Positions 1 to 8,325 of a DNA stretch of 36,286 bases are shown in pieces. The position numbers and the translations under genes were made by a program. Every line of letters begins with the position of its first letter. Within the stretch, counting starts at the first letter, position 1. Source of the DNA: Anaerolineales bacterium (GTDB lineage: Bacteria; Chloroflexota; Anaerolineae; Anaerolineales; Villigracilaceae); assembly GCA_016927315.1 (NCBI GenBank), contig JAFGMV010000064.1, positions 73,373-109,658 on the forward strand, written 5' to 3'. The notes beneath the pieces are model-generated. The model had not been told where the DNA came from. It saw only the letters and a program-made list of their open reading frames with translations, and searched no databases.

Positions 1-520
1 AGCCATTCCATCCGGCAGCGAACAGCACCTGGGAGACGTTGGCAATGGTCGCAACAGAGATCCAACCCAGGTAGACACTGAAAGGCAGCCATACGAACCA
101 GGACAGGTTGTCCAGCTTGCCCGGGCTTGCTTTAGGCAGCTGCAGGTAGGTATAAAGCAGGCTTGCCAGGAGTACCAGCATGGCAATCAGGGTGAGTGGA
201 AAGAACTCATAATGCCATAAGAAAATCCAGACGCTGTTTGCAAGGCTCCCGACCCAGTAAGCCGGCGATATCTTTTTCAACAGCGCATTGTCCCTTTGGG
301 CAGGTAGTGCCTGGTAGATTGTGAAAGCAATCAGCCCGATATAGATCAACCCCCAGATCGAGAAGACATACCCGGCCGGCACAAAATAAATGGCAAAACG
401 ATCTGAGATCTCGCCGGTGCCCTGTCCGTTGAGCGGTAGGGCATTCGCCAGGCCGTTGATTGTTAGCGTTATAAGTGTCGCCAATATGGTTGTGATCTGA
501 TATATGGTTATCTTTTTCAT
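1..520 (-). CDS. TspO/MBR-like (tryptophan-rich sensory protein type) membrane protein, partial
   Basis: The gene starts at the ATG at 520 and runs off the left edge, so the C-terminus is missing and about 173 residues are visible. An AGGA ribosome site lies 8 nt before the ATG. The translation has a signal-anchor-like first helix, the segment GEISDRF followed by FVPAGYVFSIWGLIYIGL, and then helices containing NSVWIFLWHYEFF. The conserved aromatic SIWG/IYIGL helix and the Trp-rich short helices match the long variant of the TspO/MBR family, which binds tetrapyrroles or other hydrophobic ligands in the membrane. The ligand here is unknown. It is separated by about 55 bp from the next minus-strand gene upstream, so it may be cotranscribed with it. 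Confidence 0.7.
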   Translation of the reverse strand, partial: MKKITIYQITTILATLITLTINGLANALPLNGQGTGEISDRFAIYFVPAGYVFSIWGLIYIGLIAFTIYQALPAQRDNALLKKISPAYWVGSLANSVWIFLWHYEFFPLTLIAMLVLLASLLYTYLQLPKASPGKLDNLSWFVWLPFSVYLGWISVATIANVSQVLFAAGWNG

Positions 521-574
521 TTCGCAATTCCTGTTATCTCTATTTTCACTATCTATAGTATATAAGAAAACGCT

Positions 575-1030
575 TTATTTAAGCCCAGCCAGAAAATCTT
601 CCAGTGATCTTCCTTTATTTTTCGAAAATGTCCCGCTTTCTCGCCACAAAACTTTTCCATCATTGGCGACCAGCAGAATCTGGATTTCATCTTCGGAGCC
701 GATGCCCAGCTGTCCCAAAAAGGAGGCTTTGTCCAGGTACAACGTGAGTGTTCTTTCGCGAGCCTTCTGGTCCGGAATGCCTGCCCGCATGCCCTCGTTC
801 AATAAAAACTGCCTGACGGGCCCCATTTCATAAATGACCGGTAATTCAACATAAGCCAGGTCTTTAGACCTGTGTTCTAACTGGTTTGCATACGGCAGCC
901 AGGTATCGATGTCCAGCTGTTGGCGCCTGTAAAAGGCCATCAGGACCAGCGTATATTTGGCTGGGAGATCATCGGGAAATTTGAGTTTCTTTCTGCTTAG
1001 ATTCTTGCCGCTTACTACCGGGAATTTCAT
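575..1030 (-). CDS. Small soluble protein with thioredoxin/ATP10-like fold (tentative)
   Basis: 151 residues, with the start chosen at the ATG at 1030 behind a GAGG site 6 nt upstream. The first half contains FPDDLPAKYTLVLMAF, a segment resembling the first beta strand of redoxin and ATP10-like proteins. The second half has IQILLVANDGKVLWRESG followed by a short helix with LEDFLAGL, which resembles the last strand pair and helix of that fold. There is no CxxC, so it is not an obvious disulfide oxidoreductase. No signal peptide is visible. Function unknown; the fold assignment rests on pattern resemblance only. Confidence 0.6.
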   Translation of the reverse strand: MKFPVVSGKNLSRKKLKFPDDLPAKYTLVLMAFYRRQQLDIDTWLPYANQLEHRSKDLAYVELPVIYEMGPVRQFLLNEGMRAGIPDQKARERTLTLYLDKASFLGQLGIGSEDEIQILLVANDGKVLWRESGTFSKNKGRSLEDFLAGLK

Positions 1031-1235
1031 GCTTTACCTCAAAATTTGCTTTCGGAAGACGCTTTTATAATTTTCTTTTTAATTAGATGATGTGCAAATA
1101 GCGGTTATTACCCTCTCCCAGCTTCCCTGGCAACCACTTTCGCGAAGCTCAATTCACTCCGCTTGGCAGCAGCCAGGTTGGCGCCCGGCGGGCAGTGATT
1201 TTCTGGAAGGGATATTCCTGCCGCGGCAGCGAGAG

Positions 1236-2087
1236 TTATCGAAGATTGATCCAATTGCATCCTTGCAGCACAAAACATTGGTCGAAAGCATAGGTCGGGC
1301 ATACAAAACAATCGAATATGAACGGCGAACTGTCCTCTTCATACCGTTTGATTTTTAGCCGCCCGGTATCTTGATCCAGCACTTTCACATAAACGGTTAC
1401 ATTCACAGTCTTCATTGTGGGGGTTTCTATATCGGTTGGTCCATAAAATTCGTAGAACAAGATCAGTTCCTGCACTTCTATTATTCCCGCATCATCCGGG
1501 TTCACCGGTAATCGCACCCAAAGATAGCCTGTATACCTCATTATTTCTGCGTTGTTCCAGAACAGATACTCATTGTAGATGTCCGGATTTACGGCCAACA
1601 ACTTGCGTTTCTCTTCTTCCAGGCTGGTTCTTACCTGATTTCCCACTTCTACCAATGCAGCTTCGTCGATCATTTTCCACGTAAATACAGAACTCATATC
1701 CACCGCAACCACTTCCGTGTTCTTTTCTCTGATCAACCAAAACAGCCCCGATGCGATTAGCGCTCCCAGTAATAACACGCTGCCGCCGGCTGCGAATAGC
1801 CAATTACGATTCTGCTTCGGTTTGCTGACCGGAACTGAGGTTTTCTCATGCCTGTTGTCCAGCTTTGCCAAACCCAGACGCGCGATTTCGTTCTCCGGAT
1901 TTATTTTCAATACTTGCGTAAGGCAGTCTTCCCGCTGTTTTTTATCACTTACCACCTTTGCTAACAAAAGCCAGGCAGATTCATCCTTTGGATCATCTCT
2001 CAAGGCATCGACCAACAGTGCCCGACCCCTTGCTTCGTTACCTGCCTTGATGGCATTGATTGCATCTTCAACTTTCTTGGCTCCCAT
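1236..2087 (-). CDS. TPR-containing single-pass membrane protein, function unknown
   Basis: 283 residues starting at the ATG at 2087, with AAGGA 8 nt upstream. Residues 1-75 form two TPR-like helix pairs (AGNEARGRALLVDALRDDP, then a copy with ENEIARLGLAKL). A basic linker (KPKQNR) and one hydrophobic transmembrane segment at about 95-118 follow, leaving a C-terminal region of about 165 residues outside the membrane if the TPR end is cytoplasmic. The C-terminal part includes VFDCFVCPTYAF-like cysteine-containing sequence near the end and is not recognised. The TPR-plus-anchor layout is common in Chloroflexota proteins of unknown role. The 205 bp between this stop and the next gene downstream hold nothing I can assign. 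Confidence 0.65.
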   Translation of the reverse strand: MGAKKVEDAINAIKAGNEARGRALLVDALRDDPKDESAWLLLAKVVSDKKQREDCLTQVLKINPENEIARLGLAKLDNRHEKTSVPVSKPKQNRNWLFAAGGSVLLLGALIASGLFWLIREKNTEVVAVDMSSVFTWKMIDEAALVEVGNQVRTSLEEEKRKLLAVNPDIYNEYLFWNNAEIMRYTGYLWVRLPVNPDDAGIIEVQELILFYEFYGPTDIETPTMKTVNVTVYVKVLDQDTGRLKIKRYEEDSSPFIFDCFVCPTYAFDQCFVLQGCNWINLR

Positions 2088-2219
2088 TTTTCCAATCCTT
2101 GGTGTTGTTTAATTCACTGCCCAATGCTCGGGTTTATTCGCTGAGCGGAGTAAAGTCGGCCGCAGCCCGTTGTTTGGCGTCCCATCCTGTCTTACAATTA
2201 CCCCCGGCACTCCTGTGCG

Positions 2220-3017
2220 TTACTTGCCTGAAAGTGCATTTACCAGCATAAATATCGCGGCTGCGATTGTTAGGACTCCGGAAATGGCTTTCAGGCTTTT
2301 CGGCTTTGTCCTCAGTGCAATTTTACCGCCGATAAGCCCGCCGATTATTGCCACTGCGCCACACGGGATCGCCAACGCTGGGTCAAACCCTCCATGCAAA
2401 GCGTTGCCGGCAAATCCGGTCAACGCGGTTGCCGCCAGCATGGCTGTCGCTGTACCGACAGCAGTGCGCATTGGCACGCCGCATCCAATGACCATCAACG
2501 GTACAAGGAAGGACCCCCCCGAAATCCCCACCATCCCGGAGAAGAAACCTGTAGCCATGGTTAAGGGCACGGCCGACCACAAATTGACGACATATTGATT
2601 GACGCCTTCCTGGATATTCCAATAACCAAAACGTGAAACCGCGACCTTATGCGCCTGTTTTTCGGGCAGCAGCATGGCAATGCCTGCAATGAACAATAAC
2701 AGGGACAATGCAATTTTTAAGGTTGTGCCGCCGAACGAATGGGCTGTGAAGCCTCCGAAAAAAGCCAGGGCTGCATTCAGGCCGCCAAAGAAGAGTACCA
2801 GCGGCCACGACATCGTTTTTGCCTTTCCAAAGACAACCGCTCCCATTAACGCACTTGCAAGCAGGATAAACTGGCTGGTTGTGGAAGCCGTGTGCATCGG
2901 AACGCCCGAAAAGACAAGCGCCGCCACATAAAAGTTACCGCCGCCGCGTCCGCTCATGATCATGACGACCGTGAGAACAAAAATAACCGTGACAACGATA
3001 AAAGTGTGCATCCTCAT
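2220..3017 (-). CDS. TauE/SafE (TSUP) family membrane transporter
   Basis: 265 residues, predicted as about eight transmembrane helices in two homologous halves. The signature pieces are GRGGGNFYVAALVFSGVPMHTA in the first half and MVGISGGSFLVPLMVIGCGVP followed by AVGTATAMLAATAL in the second half. The paired G-G-G-x-F and P-M-R/H-T-A motifs define the sulfite/sulfoacetate exporter (TSUP) family, which moves sulfur-containing or other organic anions across the cytoplasmic membrane. The substrate cannot be read from sequence. The start at 3017 follows GGTGAGGATTA. The gene stands alone, with poorly assigned intergenic DNA on both sides. Confidence 0.85.
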   Translation of the reverse strand: MRMHTFIVVTVIFVLTVVMIMSGRGGGNFYVAALVFSGVPMHTASTTSQFILLASALMGAVVFGKAKTMSWPLVLFFGGLNAALAFFGGFTAHSFGGTTLKIALSLLLFIAGIAMLLPEKQAHKVAVSRFGYWNIQEGVNQYVVNLWSAVPLTMATGFFSGMVGISGGSFLVPLMVIGCGVPMRTAVGTATAMLAATALTGFAGNALHGGFDPALAIPCGAVAIIGGLIGGKIALRTKPKSLKAISGVLTIAAAIFMLVNALSGK

Positions 3018-3495
3018 TAATCCTCACCATCAGGTGTGCGCTTTTGACTTGCAAGACTCTATGCGTATTCCGGTGAAGTCGTCCAGTGGTTCCGGAGTAT
3101 GCCGTCTAAATGTGGAGGACATTGGTATTGGAATTATAAATCAAGTGGGCGGCATGGCAACAGGAGATCGCAGCTTTCTTTGTGGATGCTCCGATCCAAA
3201 AGAGCATCCGCTTGGGTTGGGTTTGTGAACCGGGAGAACCAATCGACCGCTGGTAGAAGGGGAGCCGCCCGCCGGAAGACCATGTTTTCCAGCGTTCCGC
3301 TGATTCGTTCAAGGGTCGGGTTTAGGGAAAAGGTCTTCTTTGGCAGGCAGCTGGCTTACAACCTCACCTTGAGAAACCAGCCGGATAGTAATGCAGAACG
3401 CCCCCCGTAAACTACAAGGCGACAGTCACTTACAAAGTGACTGTCGCCTTGTACATTCTTGAACAGGCGCCCGGTCGGGCAGTTCCGGTTCAGGT
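3018..3495. other. Intergenic stretch without a supported gene
   Basis: This 478-bp gap contains short open frames on both strands (for example around 3099-3410) with no recognisable domain, no ribosome site and no homology that I can identify. The only clear structure is the 19-bp perfect inverted repeat at 3413-3453. A decayed gene is possible but I could not name one. Confidence 0.5.
3413..3453 (-). terminator. Perfect 19-bp inverted repeat, probable terminator of the upstream membrane protein gene
   Basis: Arms at 3413-3431 and 3435-3453 are perfectly complementary around a 3-nt loop. It lies 43 bp past the stop of the minus-strand gene ending at 3496. No strong U-run follows on the minus strand (GTTTACGG), so it may act as a hairpin stabiliser or a weak or factor-assisted terminator rather than a classical intrinsic one. 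Confidence 0.5.
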
Positions 3496-5070
3496 CTATC
3501 TGGAATAATCATGCTGGCAATAGAGCACTTTCTCTCCGGGGGTACGCACTCGAACGGGGAATACGTCATCATTCACGTTGTACTCTTCCAAATCTGGCAG
3601 TACCAGCTCCAGGGCTTGTTGGGCCTGCCATTGTGAAAGATTAAATGAACGCCAGTCTTCATCCGGGTCTGGATCAGCGATCTCCGACTGCCGGTAGCAT
3701 AATAACAGTGCCCCAACAGCCTCATGTGTGGATTCCGGCAAGCTTTCATCCTGGAATTGTCTTGCCAGTTCGGGGATGGCGTCCGTTGATAGGGAAGCCA
3801 GATGTGGAACATTCAAATGCAGGCCGCGGGCAACTCGTTGGGTGTTGTGCCGGATGATGGATGCATCCACATTGACAAGTGTCAGGGATGCTGCGAAGCC
3901 GAGTGAAGCCAGCATGGCGGCAAATGCAAAATAACGTTCTTTACGCAGTACTTCCAGGGCCACAACCGTTATGAAGAGTATTGCAACCCAGACCAGGAAG
4001 ATGCGCGGGTACAGGCGCAGGCGTGAATACCCATGCCAGTCGATGGCCAGCATCAGCCGCTGGTACGCCGATACCAGGATGATCATCACCAGTACAACGA
4101 TGAGGATACTTAGACCAGAATAAGTAAGTCGTTGGAACCTGGATTCCCGGCGGGTGATGGTGCTCAATCCCAGGACCAACAATAAGCTGAAGAATGCCAC
4201 CGTCACAAGTTCATTAAAGCCGCTGCGAGCATAGGATGAGTACGATTGCCCCTCAATACCGATATTGACTTCCCCCCCGAAGAAATACTGGAATTGTATG
4301 ATCACAAAGGCAATAAACAGCAGGGATACACTGATCAGGACAATGGCGGTTTCTGTGAACCCCAGGAATTGTTTGAAAAAGGGTTTCTCTTCACCCACCA
4401 GGTTTTCATCCCTGCTTTTCGAAGCTGCGTGCAGAATACCGCCGGCCAGCAGATAGGCACAAACGATCACCAGGAGGGTCCTGATGATATATTCGCCGAT
4501 TTTGTCGGGCTTGAAAATCTCGGCCAGCCGGTCTGAAAAGACAACATCTGCAGAAGCGAGCAAGGCGGCAAAACAGGCTACGATTGGGATCGCAATTAGC
4601 AGGCCGCGCAGGATGGCCCAATTCAATACTCTCCCGGGTGGTTCTCCCCTTTCTTCACGTTCCTTGTGTACAGTGTTAATGAATTCAATGGGCCTTGCAA
4701 ACAGGCTGACAGTCAACAGGGCGAAATTTTTGAAATAGTCTGGCAGCCCATATTCGATCCAGCGCCCACCGAGGCAGGTGACTGCCAGCAGTGCGATTGG
4801 AACAAGTGTAAAAGTAAATGACAGGAAACGTGTCAGGGGTTCATTGCGGACAAAGGTGAAAGCGGCATTAAATATAAAAGGGACCAGCAGCCACAGGCTC
4901 TTGGCTGCAGGCCGGTGGCCTTCAACAAGCAGCAGTCCAAAACCTCCTAAAAGGCACATGATCGCAAAGATTGGGAAGTTAACCCCGGTTGACCGGTCCC
5001 AAAACAGGAAATCGAATACCAGTCCAAGCAGAAATACGACGATCCATAGACGGTTGGGATGTTTGTTCAC
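3496..5070 (-). CDS. DUF4173-like polytopic membrane protein
   Basis: I choose the GTG at 5070 as the start because AGGAGA lies 6 nt before it. An in-frame ATG at 5100 exists but would overlap the upstream gene and lacks a ribosome site. The protein is then 524 residues with roughly ten or more hydrophobic helices in the first 400 residues. Features such as SYARSGFNELVTVAFFSLLLVL and the R-x-L-P/Y-PRIFLVW segment match DUF4173/DUF4153-type membrane proteins, whose function is unknown. The last 120 residues are soluble and end with a short acidic region. The 23-bp distance to the stop of the next gene upstream (5093) indicates an operon with that small membrane protein. Confidence 0.75.
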   Translation of the reverse strand: MNKHPNRLWIVVFLLGLVFDFLFWDRSTGVNFPIFAIMCLLGGFGLLLVEGHRPAAKSLWLLVPFIFNAAFTFVRNEPLTRFLSFTFTLVPIALLAVTCLGGRWIEYGLPDYFKNFALLTVSLFARPIEFINTVHKEREERGEPPGRVLNWAILRGLLIAIPIVACFAALLASADVVFSDRLAEIFKPDKIGEYIIRTLLVIVCAYLLAGGILHAASKSRDENLVGEEKPFFKQFLGFTETAIVLISVSLLFIAFVIIQFQYFFGGEVNIGIEGQSYSSYARSGFNELVTVAFFSLLLVLGLSTITRRESRFQRLTYSGLSILIVVLVMIILVSAYQRLMLAIDWHGYSRLRLYPRIFLVWVAILFITVVALEVLRKERYFAFAAMLASLGFAASLTLVNVDASIIRHNTQRVARGLHLNVPHLASLSTDAIPELARQFQDESLPESTHEAVGALLLCYRQSEIADPDPDEDWRSFNLSQWQAQQALELVLPDLEEYNVNDDVFPVRVRTPGEKVLYCQHDYSR

Positions 5071-5092
5071 TTGATTTCTCCTGAGAAAGTTA

Positions 5093-5491
5093 TCATACAA
5101 GCAGAATCCAGGCCAGGTAGGCGATCCAGCCCAGGATGATCAGGCTCGGGACGATAAAGGCAAAGACAGTTGTCGGCCTGAAGAGTATTGGTTTTACGCT
5201 GTAAAGGTTTCTGACTTTTTTTGGCATGACATCCTTGCTCGCGAGAAAGAGCTGCTTGATTACCCGGGCGCTGTGCCAGGAGGTGGTCAACCACAGGATC
5301 GACAACAGGAGTCCCAGGCTTGCAACCCCGACCTGGAGGGGCAGGTTTTCGTTGAACCTTGAGGCTGCCAGCAGAATCGAGTTCGTGGTCAGAAAGATGC
5401 CGGTACGGGTAAGCAGCAGGTCGTCTTCTTTATCCCATCTGCTTCTGAGGAGCTTGTATTGTTGGTACCTCTTTTCCCGGTTTATTTTCAC
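5093..5491 (-). CDS. Small RipA-like membrane protein
   Basis: 132 residues starting at a GTG at 5491 with GGAGG 5-6 nt upstream. The N-terminal basic helix (MKINREKRYQQYKLLRSRWDKED) is followed by LLLTRTGIFLTTNSILL and a second hydrophobic helix (residues 30-70), then a basic loop and a C-terminal hydrophobic pair (about 100-132). The combination of R-T-G-I-F-L-x-x-N with a following LWLTTSW helix resembles the RipA family of oligomeric membrane proteins. It is directly upstream of the DUF4173-like gene and almost certainly cotranscribed with it. Role unknown. Confidence 0.65.
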   Translation of the reverse strand: MKINREKRYQQYKLLRSRWDKEDDLLLTRTGIFLTTNSILLAASRFNENLPLQVGVASLGLLLSILWLTTSWHSARVIKQLFLASKDVMPKKVRNLYSVKPILFRPTTVFAFIVPSLIILGWIAYLAWILLV

Positions 5492-5569
5492 AGAGACCTC
5501 CGTTTTGAAAAATCAATATTCGTGATTTCAGGCACAATTGTCCTGATTAAATCTTGAAAGTTTAGATGC

Positions 5570-6090
5570 GTCAAGTGGGTTGGTAGGCAGGTTACAGAAG
5601 TTTTCGGAAGAACAGGCTCAATTAATGTCAGTGGAGCTGGCTGTTCAGTTGGCCAACCGGTTGGGTGTACTGAGAAGGAAATTAACCATATCAAACGGGG
5701 TGTTCTGCTGCACGATATCGGGAAGCTTTCCATCCCGGATAGCATATTGTATAAACCGGGTCCCTTGAACAGTAGAGAGCGTAAGCAGATCGAAACATTC
5801 GGTTTTCGCCCGTGAGCTGCTGTCACAGATTTCTTATTTGAGGACAGCCATTAAGATACCCTATCACCATCACGCGCGCTGGGATGGCAAAGGATATCCG
5901 GAGGGGGTGCAAGGGGATTCCCTTCTATGCCCGGATATTCTCTGTCATCGAGGTCTGGGTTGCGCTACAATCAGACCGGCCTTAGCGAAAGGCCTGGTCT
6001 TGTAAAAGGGTCATTGCATAGATAAAGAAAAATACCAGGAAAATGTTCGACCCGCAGGGTTTCATTATCCTGGTGGGCGATACGGTGGAT
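5570..6090 (+). pseudogene. Decayed HD-GYP domain gene (c-di-GMP phosphodiesterase-like)
   Basis: No intact frame exists, but consecutive frames spell an HD-GYP domain in order. VELAVQLANRLGV (from 5631) is followed after a frameshift near 5667 by TEKEINHIKRGVLLHDIGK (the HD motif, HDIGK at 5711-5725) and IPDSILYKPGPL. After a second shift near 5805 come FARELLSQISYLRTAIKIPYHHH and RWDGKGYPEG (about 5865-5910), which is the HHE/GYP region. After a third shift near 5920 comes IPFYARIFSVIEVW. FDPQ appears near 6045. The upstream half of a typical regulator (receiver or sensor) and a start codon are missing. Family members hydrolyse cyclic di-GMP; this copy cannot. Confidence 0.8.
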
Positions 6091-6240
6091 TAATGCCGGC
6101 TGGCATCCAGCACCAGCCACGGGTTTGGATTTTACTCGAGGCTGTGAATATCCTCACAGAACTGGGTACGATTTCCCTACGATTTCCCACTCATTACCAC
6201 ACTATCCCTGTTTTTGGGCAGCCGGGAAGATTTCCTGCCG

Positions 6241-6246
6241 TATAAT
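6241..6246 (+). promoter_or_regulatory. Possible -10 element for the PhzF-family gene
   Basis: A perfect TATAAT lies 23 nt before the ATG at 6270. No convincing -35 hexamer is found 16-18 nt further upstream, so this is a tentative call. Confidence 0.4.
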
Positions 6247-6269
6247 GGGGAATATTTTCTGGAGGCAGT

Positions 6270-7157
6270 ATGTCCAAACATCCATTGCTGCAAGTTGATG
6301 CATTTACCGATACGCCTTTGGGGGGGAATGCCTGTGCGATTGTCTTCGACGCCGGGGAATTAACTGAAGCCGCCATGCTGGCCGTCGCCAGAGAAATGAA
6401 TCTCTCTGAGACCGCGTTTGTATCCACAGCCTCCAATGGTAATTTCCGCGCACGGTACTTTACGCCGGCAGAAGAAATTCCCCTGGCTGGGCATCCCACC
6501 ATCGCGACCGTGTTCGCTCTGGTTGAGACCGGGCGCCTGACCGTTGCAGGCGATTACCTGAAAATTCCGTTGGAACTCCGCGATGGTCCTATTGATGTTG
6601 AGATATGGATGAAAGGCAGCCGGGTCGATCAGGTTGTTATGTCCCAGCGAAAGCCTGTTTTTCACGATACTTATGATCCGGCCAGGGTCATGCCCGTTTT
6701 TGGCCTGGATGAACCCGATCTGCTGCCAGGCACTGTTATTCAGACTGTCAGTACCGGTACACCCCAGTTAATGATACCGGTACGCAATCTGGAAGCAGTA
6801 AAGAAGGCCCAGATCGATATTGGAAAATATATATCTCTGCGTGCATATGGGGATTTCTTCAGTACGCATATTTTTTGCCTGGAAGGGGTGGAGTATGGTG
6901 ATACCTTCGCCCGGCATTTTGTTACGCCTCCTGATCTGATTGAAGATCCCTTTACTGGTTCTGCGACGGGGGGGATGGGCGCCTATCTCTGGCATTACCA
7001 GCTGATCACGAAACCCGATTTTGTCGCTGAACAGGGCCATTGGATGGGCAGGCCTGGCCAGGCGTCTGTACAGGTTATCGGGTCGCCTGATAATATTGAT
7101 ACAGTCAAAGTGGGTGGTAGAGCTGTAACAGTCTTTCAGGGTGAATTGTCGCTCTAA
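6270..7157 (+). CDS. PhzF family isomerase/epimerase-like protein
   Basis: 295 residues; the ATG at 6270 follows CTGGAGG with normal spacing. The two-lobed PhzF fold is marked by LQVDAFTDTPLGGNACAIVF at the N-terminus, MNLSETAFV with the presumed catalytic Glu47, EEIPLAGHPTIAT in the first lobe and EDPFTGSATGGMGAYLW in the second lobe. PhzF acts in phenazine synthesis by isomerising a dihydro-hydroxyanthranilate. Most bacterial relatives act in unknown pathways, and there are no phenazine genes here, so I infer a generic isomerase role. It is cytosolic. It probably shares a transcript with the membrane protein gene 36 bp downstream. Confidence 0.9.
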   Translation: MSKHPLLQVDAFTDTPLGGNACAIVFDAGELTEAAMLAVAREMNLSETAFVSTASNGNFRARYFTPAEEIPLAGHPTIATVFALVETGRLTVAGDYLKIPLELRDGPIDVEIWMKGSRVDQVVMSQRKPVFHDTYDPARVMPVFGLDEPDLLPGTVIQTVSTGTPQLMIPVRNLEAVKKAQIDIGKYISLRAYGDFFSTHIFCLEGVEYGDTFARHFVTPPDLIEDPFTGSATGGMGAYLWHYQLITKPDFVAEQGHWMGRPGQASVQVIGSPDNIDTVKVGGRAVTVFQGELSL

Positions 7158-7193
7158 CCCAATAATCAGTCTTCTTTTTTGGGGAGGTGCTGT

Positions 7194-7940
7194 ATGGCCA
7201 ATCATGGCGAATTACCCAAAGTTCTTACGTACCCGGGCGCAGGCGCCCGACACGCACGCGCTCAATCCAATGACAGGATTTCGCTGCGCGGTTTATTTAG
7301 CCTGACAACGCTTGTCATGAGTCTGGCTGTATTGACCGTTTCGCTGGCAGCTGGCGCCTGGCTGGTTCAGGACCTGCTTCATGAGGGGCTGGGGACCAAC
7401 CTGACCAATGATCTGGGAATCTTGCTGGCGCGTGGTCTGGTCATCGGTCTGGCTTTTGGCGTCGGGTGGGTTATCTCACTGGGCTGCATTCGTGTTTTCA
7501 ACAACCTGATCCTGCCGATCTTTATTCGTATCTATGCCTGGACGAGTCTGATCGGTGTTGCCTGGCTTTACCTGCGGATTATTGGCCGGCTCTTTCTCCA
7601 GGCTTATGATTTCCCCCATTATTGGGCTTATTTGATTGTTATGGCCTCCGGGTTGGGTGTTGTTATTGGGTTTCATTTGCTTCTGGAAGATCACGATTTG
7701 CGCCCGATGTCGATTCCCCTCCTGATGATTAATGTAATCCAGTTGATTGCGATTGTCTTTCGCTATGTATTCACCGATACGTTTAGGCCCGCTTACCTGA
7801 AAGGAGACCTGCTGTTCTTCTTTACGATGACAACGATCTCTCTCTTTATGCTGGCGCATCTTGGTATTCTGGCCCCCATTCGTACACAACTCAATTGTTT
7901 TTTCGATCGTGATTGGAATATTATCCGGCCTGAGGGTTAG
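7194..7940 (+). CDS. Polytopic membrane protein, unknown function
   Basis: The start is set at the ATG at 7194, preceded by a very strong GGGGAGG site 6 nt upstream; an in-frame TTG at 7179 would bury that site. The 248-residue protein has a short basic N-terminus (about 35 residues) and then five or six hydrophobic helices (for example around residues 40-65, 80-105, 110-130, 145-165, 175-200 and 210-230), ending in a short polar tail. I recognise no family. It lies 36 bp after the PhzF-family gene and before a shared bidirectional terminator. Confidence 0.65.
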   Translation: MANHGELPKVLTYPGAGARHARAQSNDRISLRGLFSLTTLVMSLAVLTVSLAAGAWLVQDLLHEGLGTNLTNDLGILLARGLVIGLAFGVGWVISLGCIRVFNNLILPIFIRIYAWTSLIGVAWLYLRIIGRLFLQAYDFPHYWAYLIVMASGLGVVIGFHLLLEDHDLRPMSIPLLMINVIQLIAIVFRYVFTDTFRPAYLKGDLLFFFTMTTISLFMLAHLGILAPIRTQLNCFFDRDWNIIRPEG

Positions 7941-7955
7941 GATCAATTTGAAAAA

Positions 7956-7983
7956 GGATCCCGGAGCAATGTTTCCGGGATCC
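7956..7983. terminator. Bidirectional hairpin between convergent genes
   Basis: A 10-bp perfect stem (GGATCCCGGA with TCCGGGATCC) encloses an 8-nt loop between the converging stops at 7940 and 7989. AAAAA precedes it on the plus strand, which supplies a U-run for minus-strand transcripts; TATTT follows for plus-strand ones. Confidence 0.7.
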
Positions 7984-7988
7984 GGTAT

Positions 7989-8312
7989 TTAAGATCGTAT
8001 CATGGTCAGCAGCATCTTGAACCTTTCAACAGCCCTGACAGCATGAGGTTGGTTGGCAGGCATGATAATCGACTCTCCAGACTGTAATTTGAAGACTTTC
8101 CCGGAGATCGTAATTTCGCTTTGGCCTTCGAGAACCTGCACCAGGGCATCAAAGGGAGCCGTGTGTTCGCTGAGTTCCTGTCCCTGGTCAAAGGCAAACA
8201 GGGTGACATTGCCTGTTTCGGCTTTCAGGATCATCCGACTGACTACTGCAGTTTCCTGGTAGTCAGCCAGCTCAATGATCTTCATGCCTTTTGCTTTTTG
8301 GGTGTCAGTCAT
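7989..8312 (-). CDS. Small cupin-domain protein
   Basis: 107 residues starting at the ATG at 8312 behind GAGGA. It is a single cupin barrel: FAFDQGQELSEHTAPFDALVQVLEG corresponds to cupin motif 1 (with His at the metal-binding position) and QSGESIIMPANQPHAV to motif 2. Such minimal cupins bind a metal and either act as small-molecule dioxygenases or isomerases or sense ligands; the role here is not determined. It ends at the bidirectional hairpin and lies 13 bp downstream of the metallopeptidase gene, suggesting cotranscription. Confidence 0.85.
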   Translation of the reverse strand: MTDTQKAKGMKIIELADYQETAVVSRMILKAETGNVTLFAFDQGQELSEHTAPFDALVQVLEGQSEITISGKVFKLQSGESIIMPANQPHAVRAVERFKMLLTMIRS

Positions 8313-8325
8313 TTGTATTCCTCTT

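Noticed and set aside
3099..3410. Small open frame in the 3018-3495 gap
   Set aside because: No start signal, no recognisable family and overlapping open frames on the other strand.
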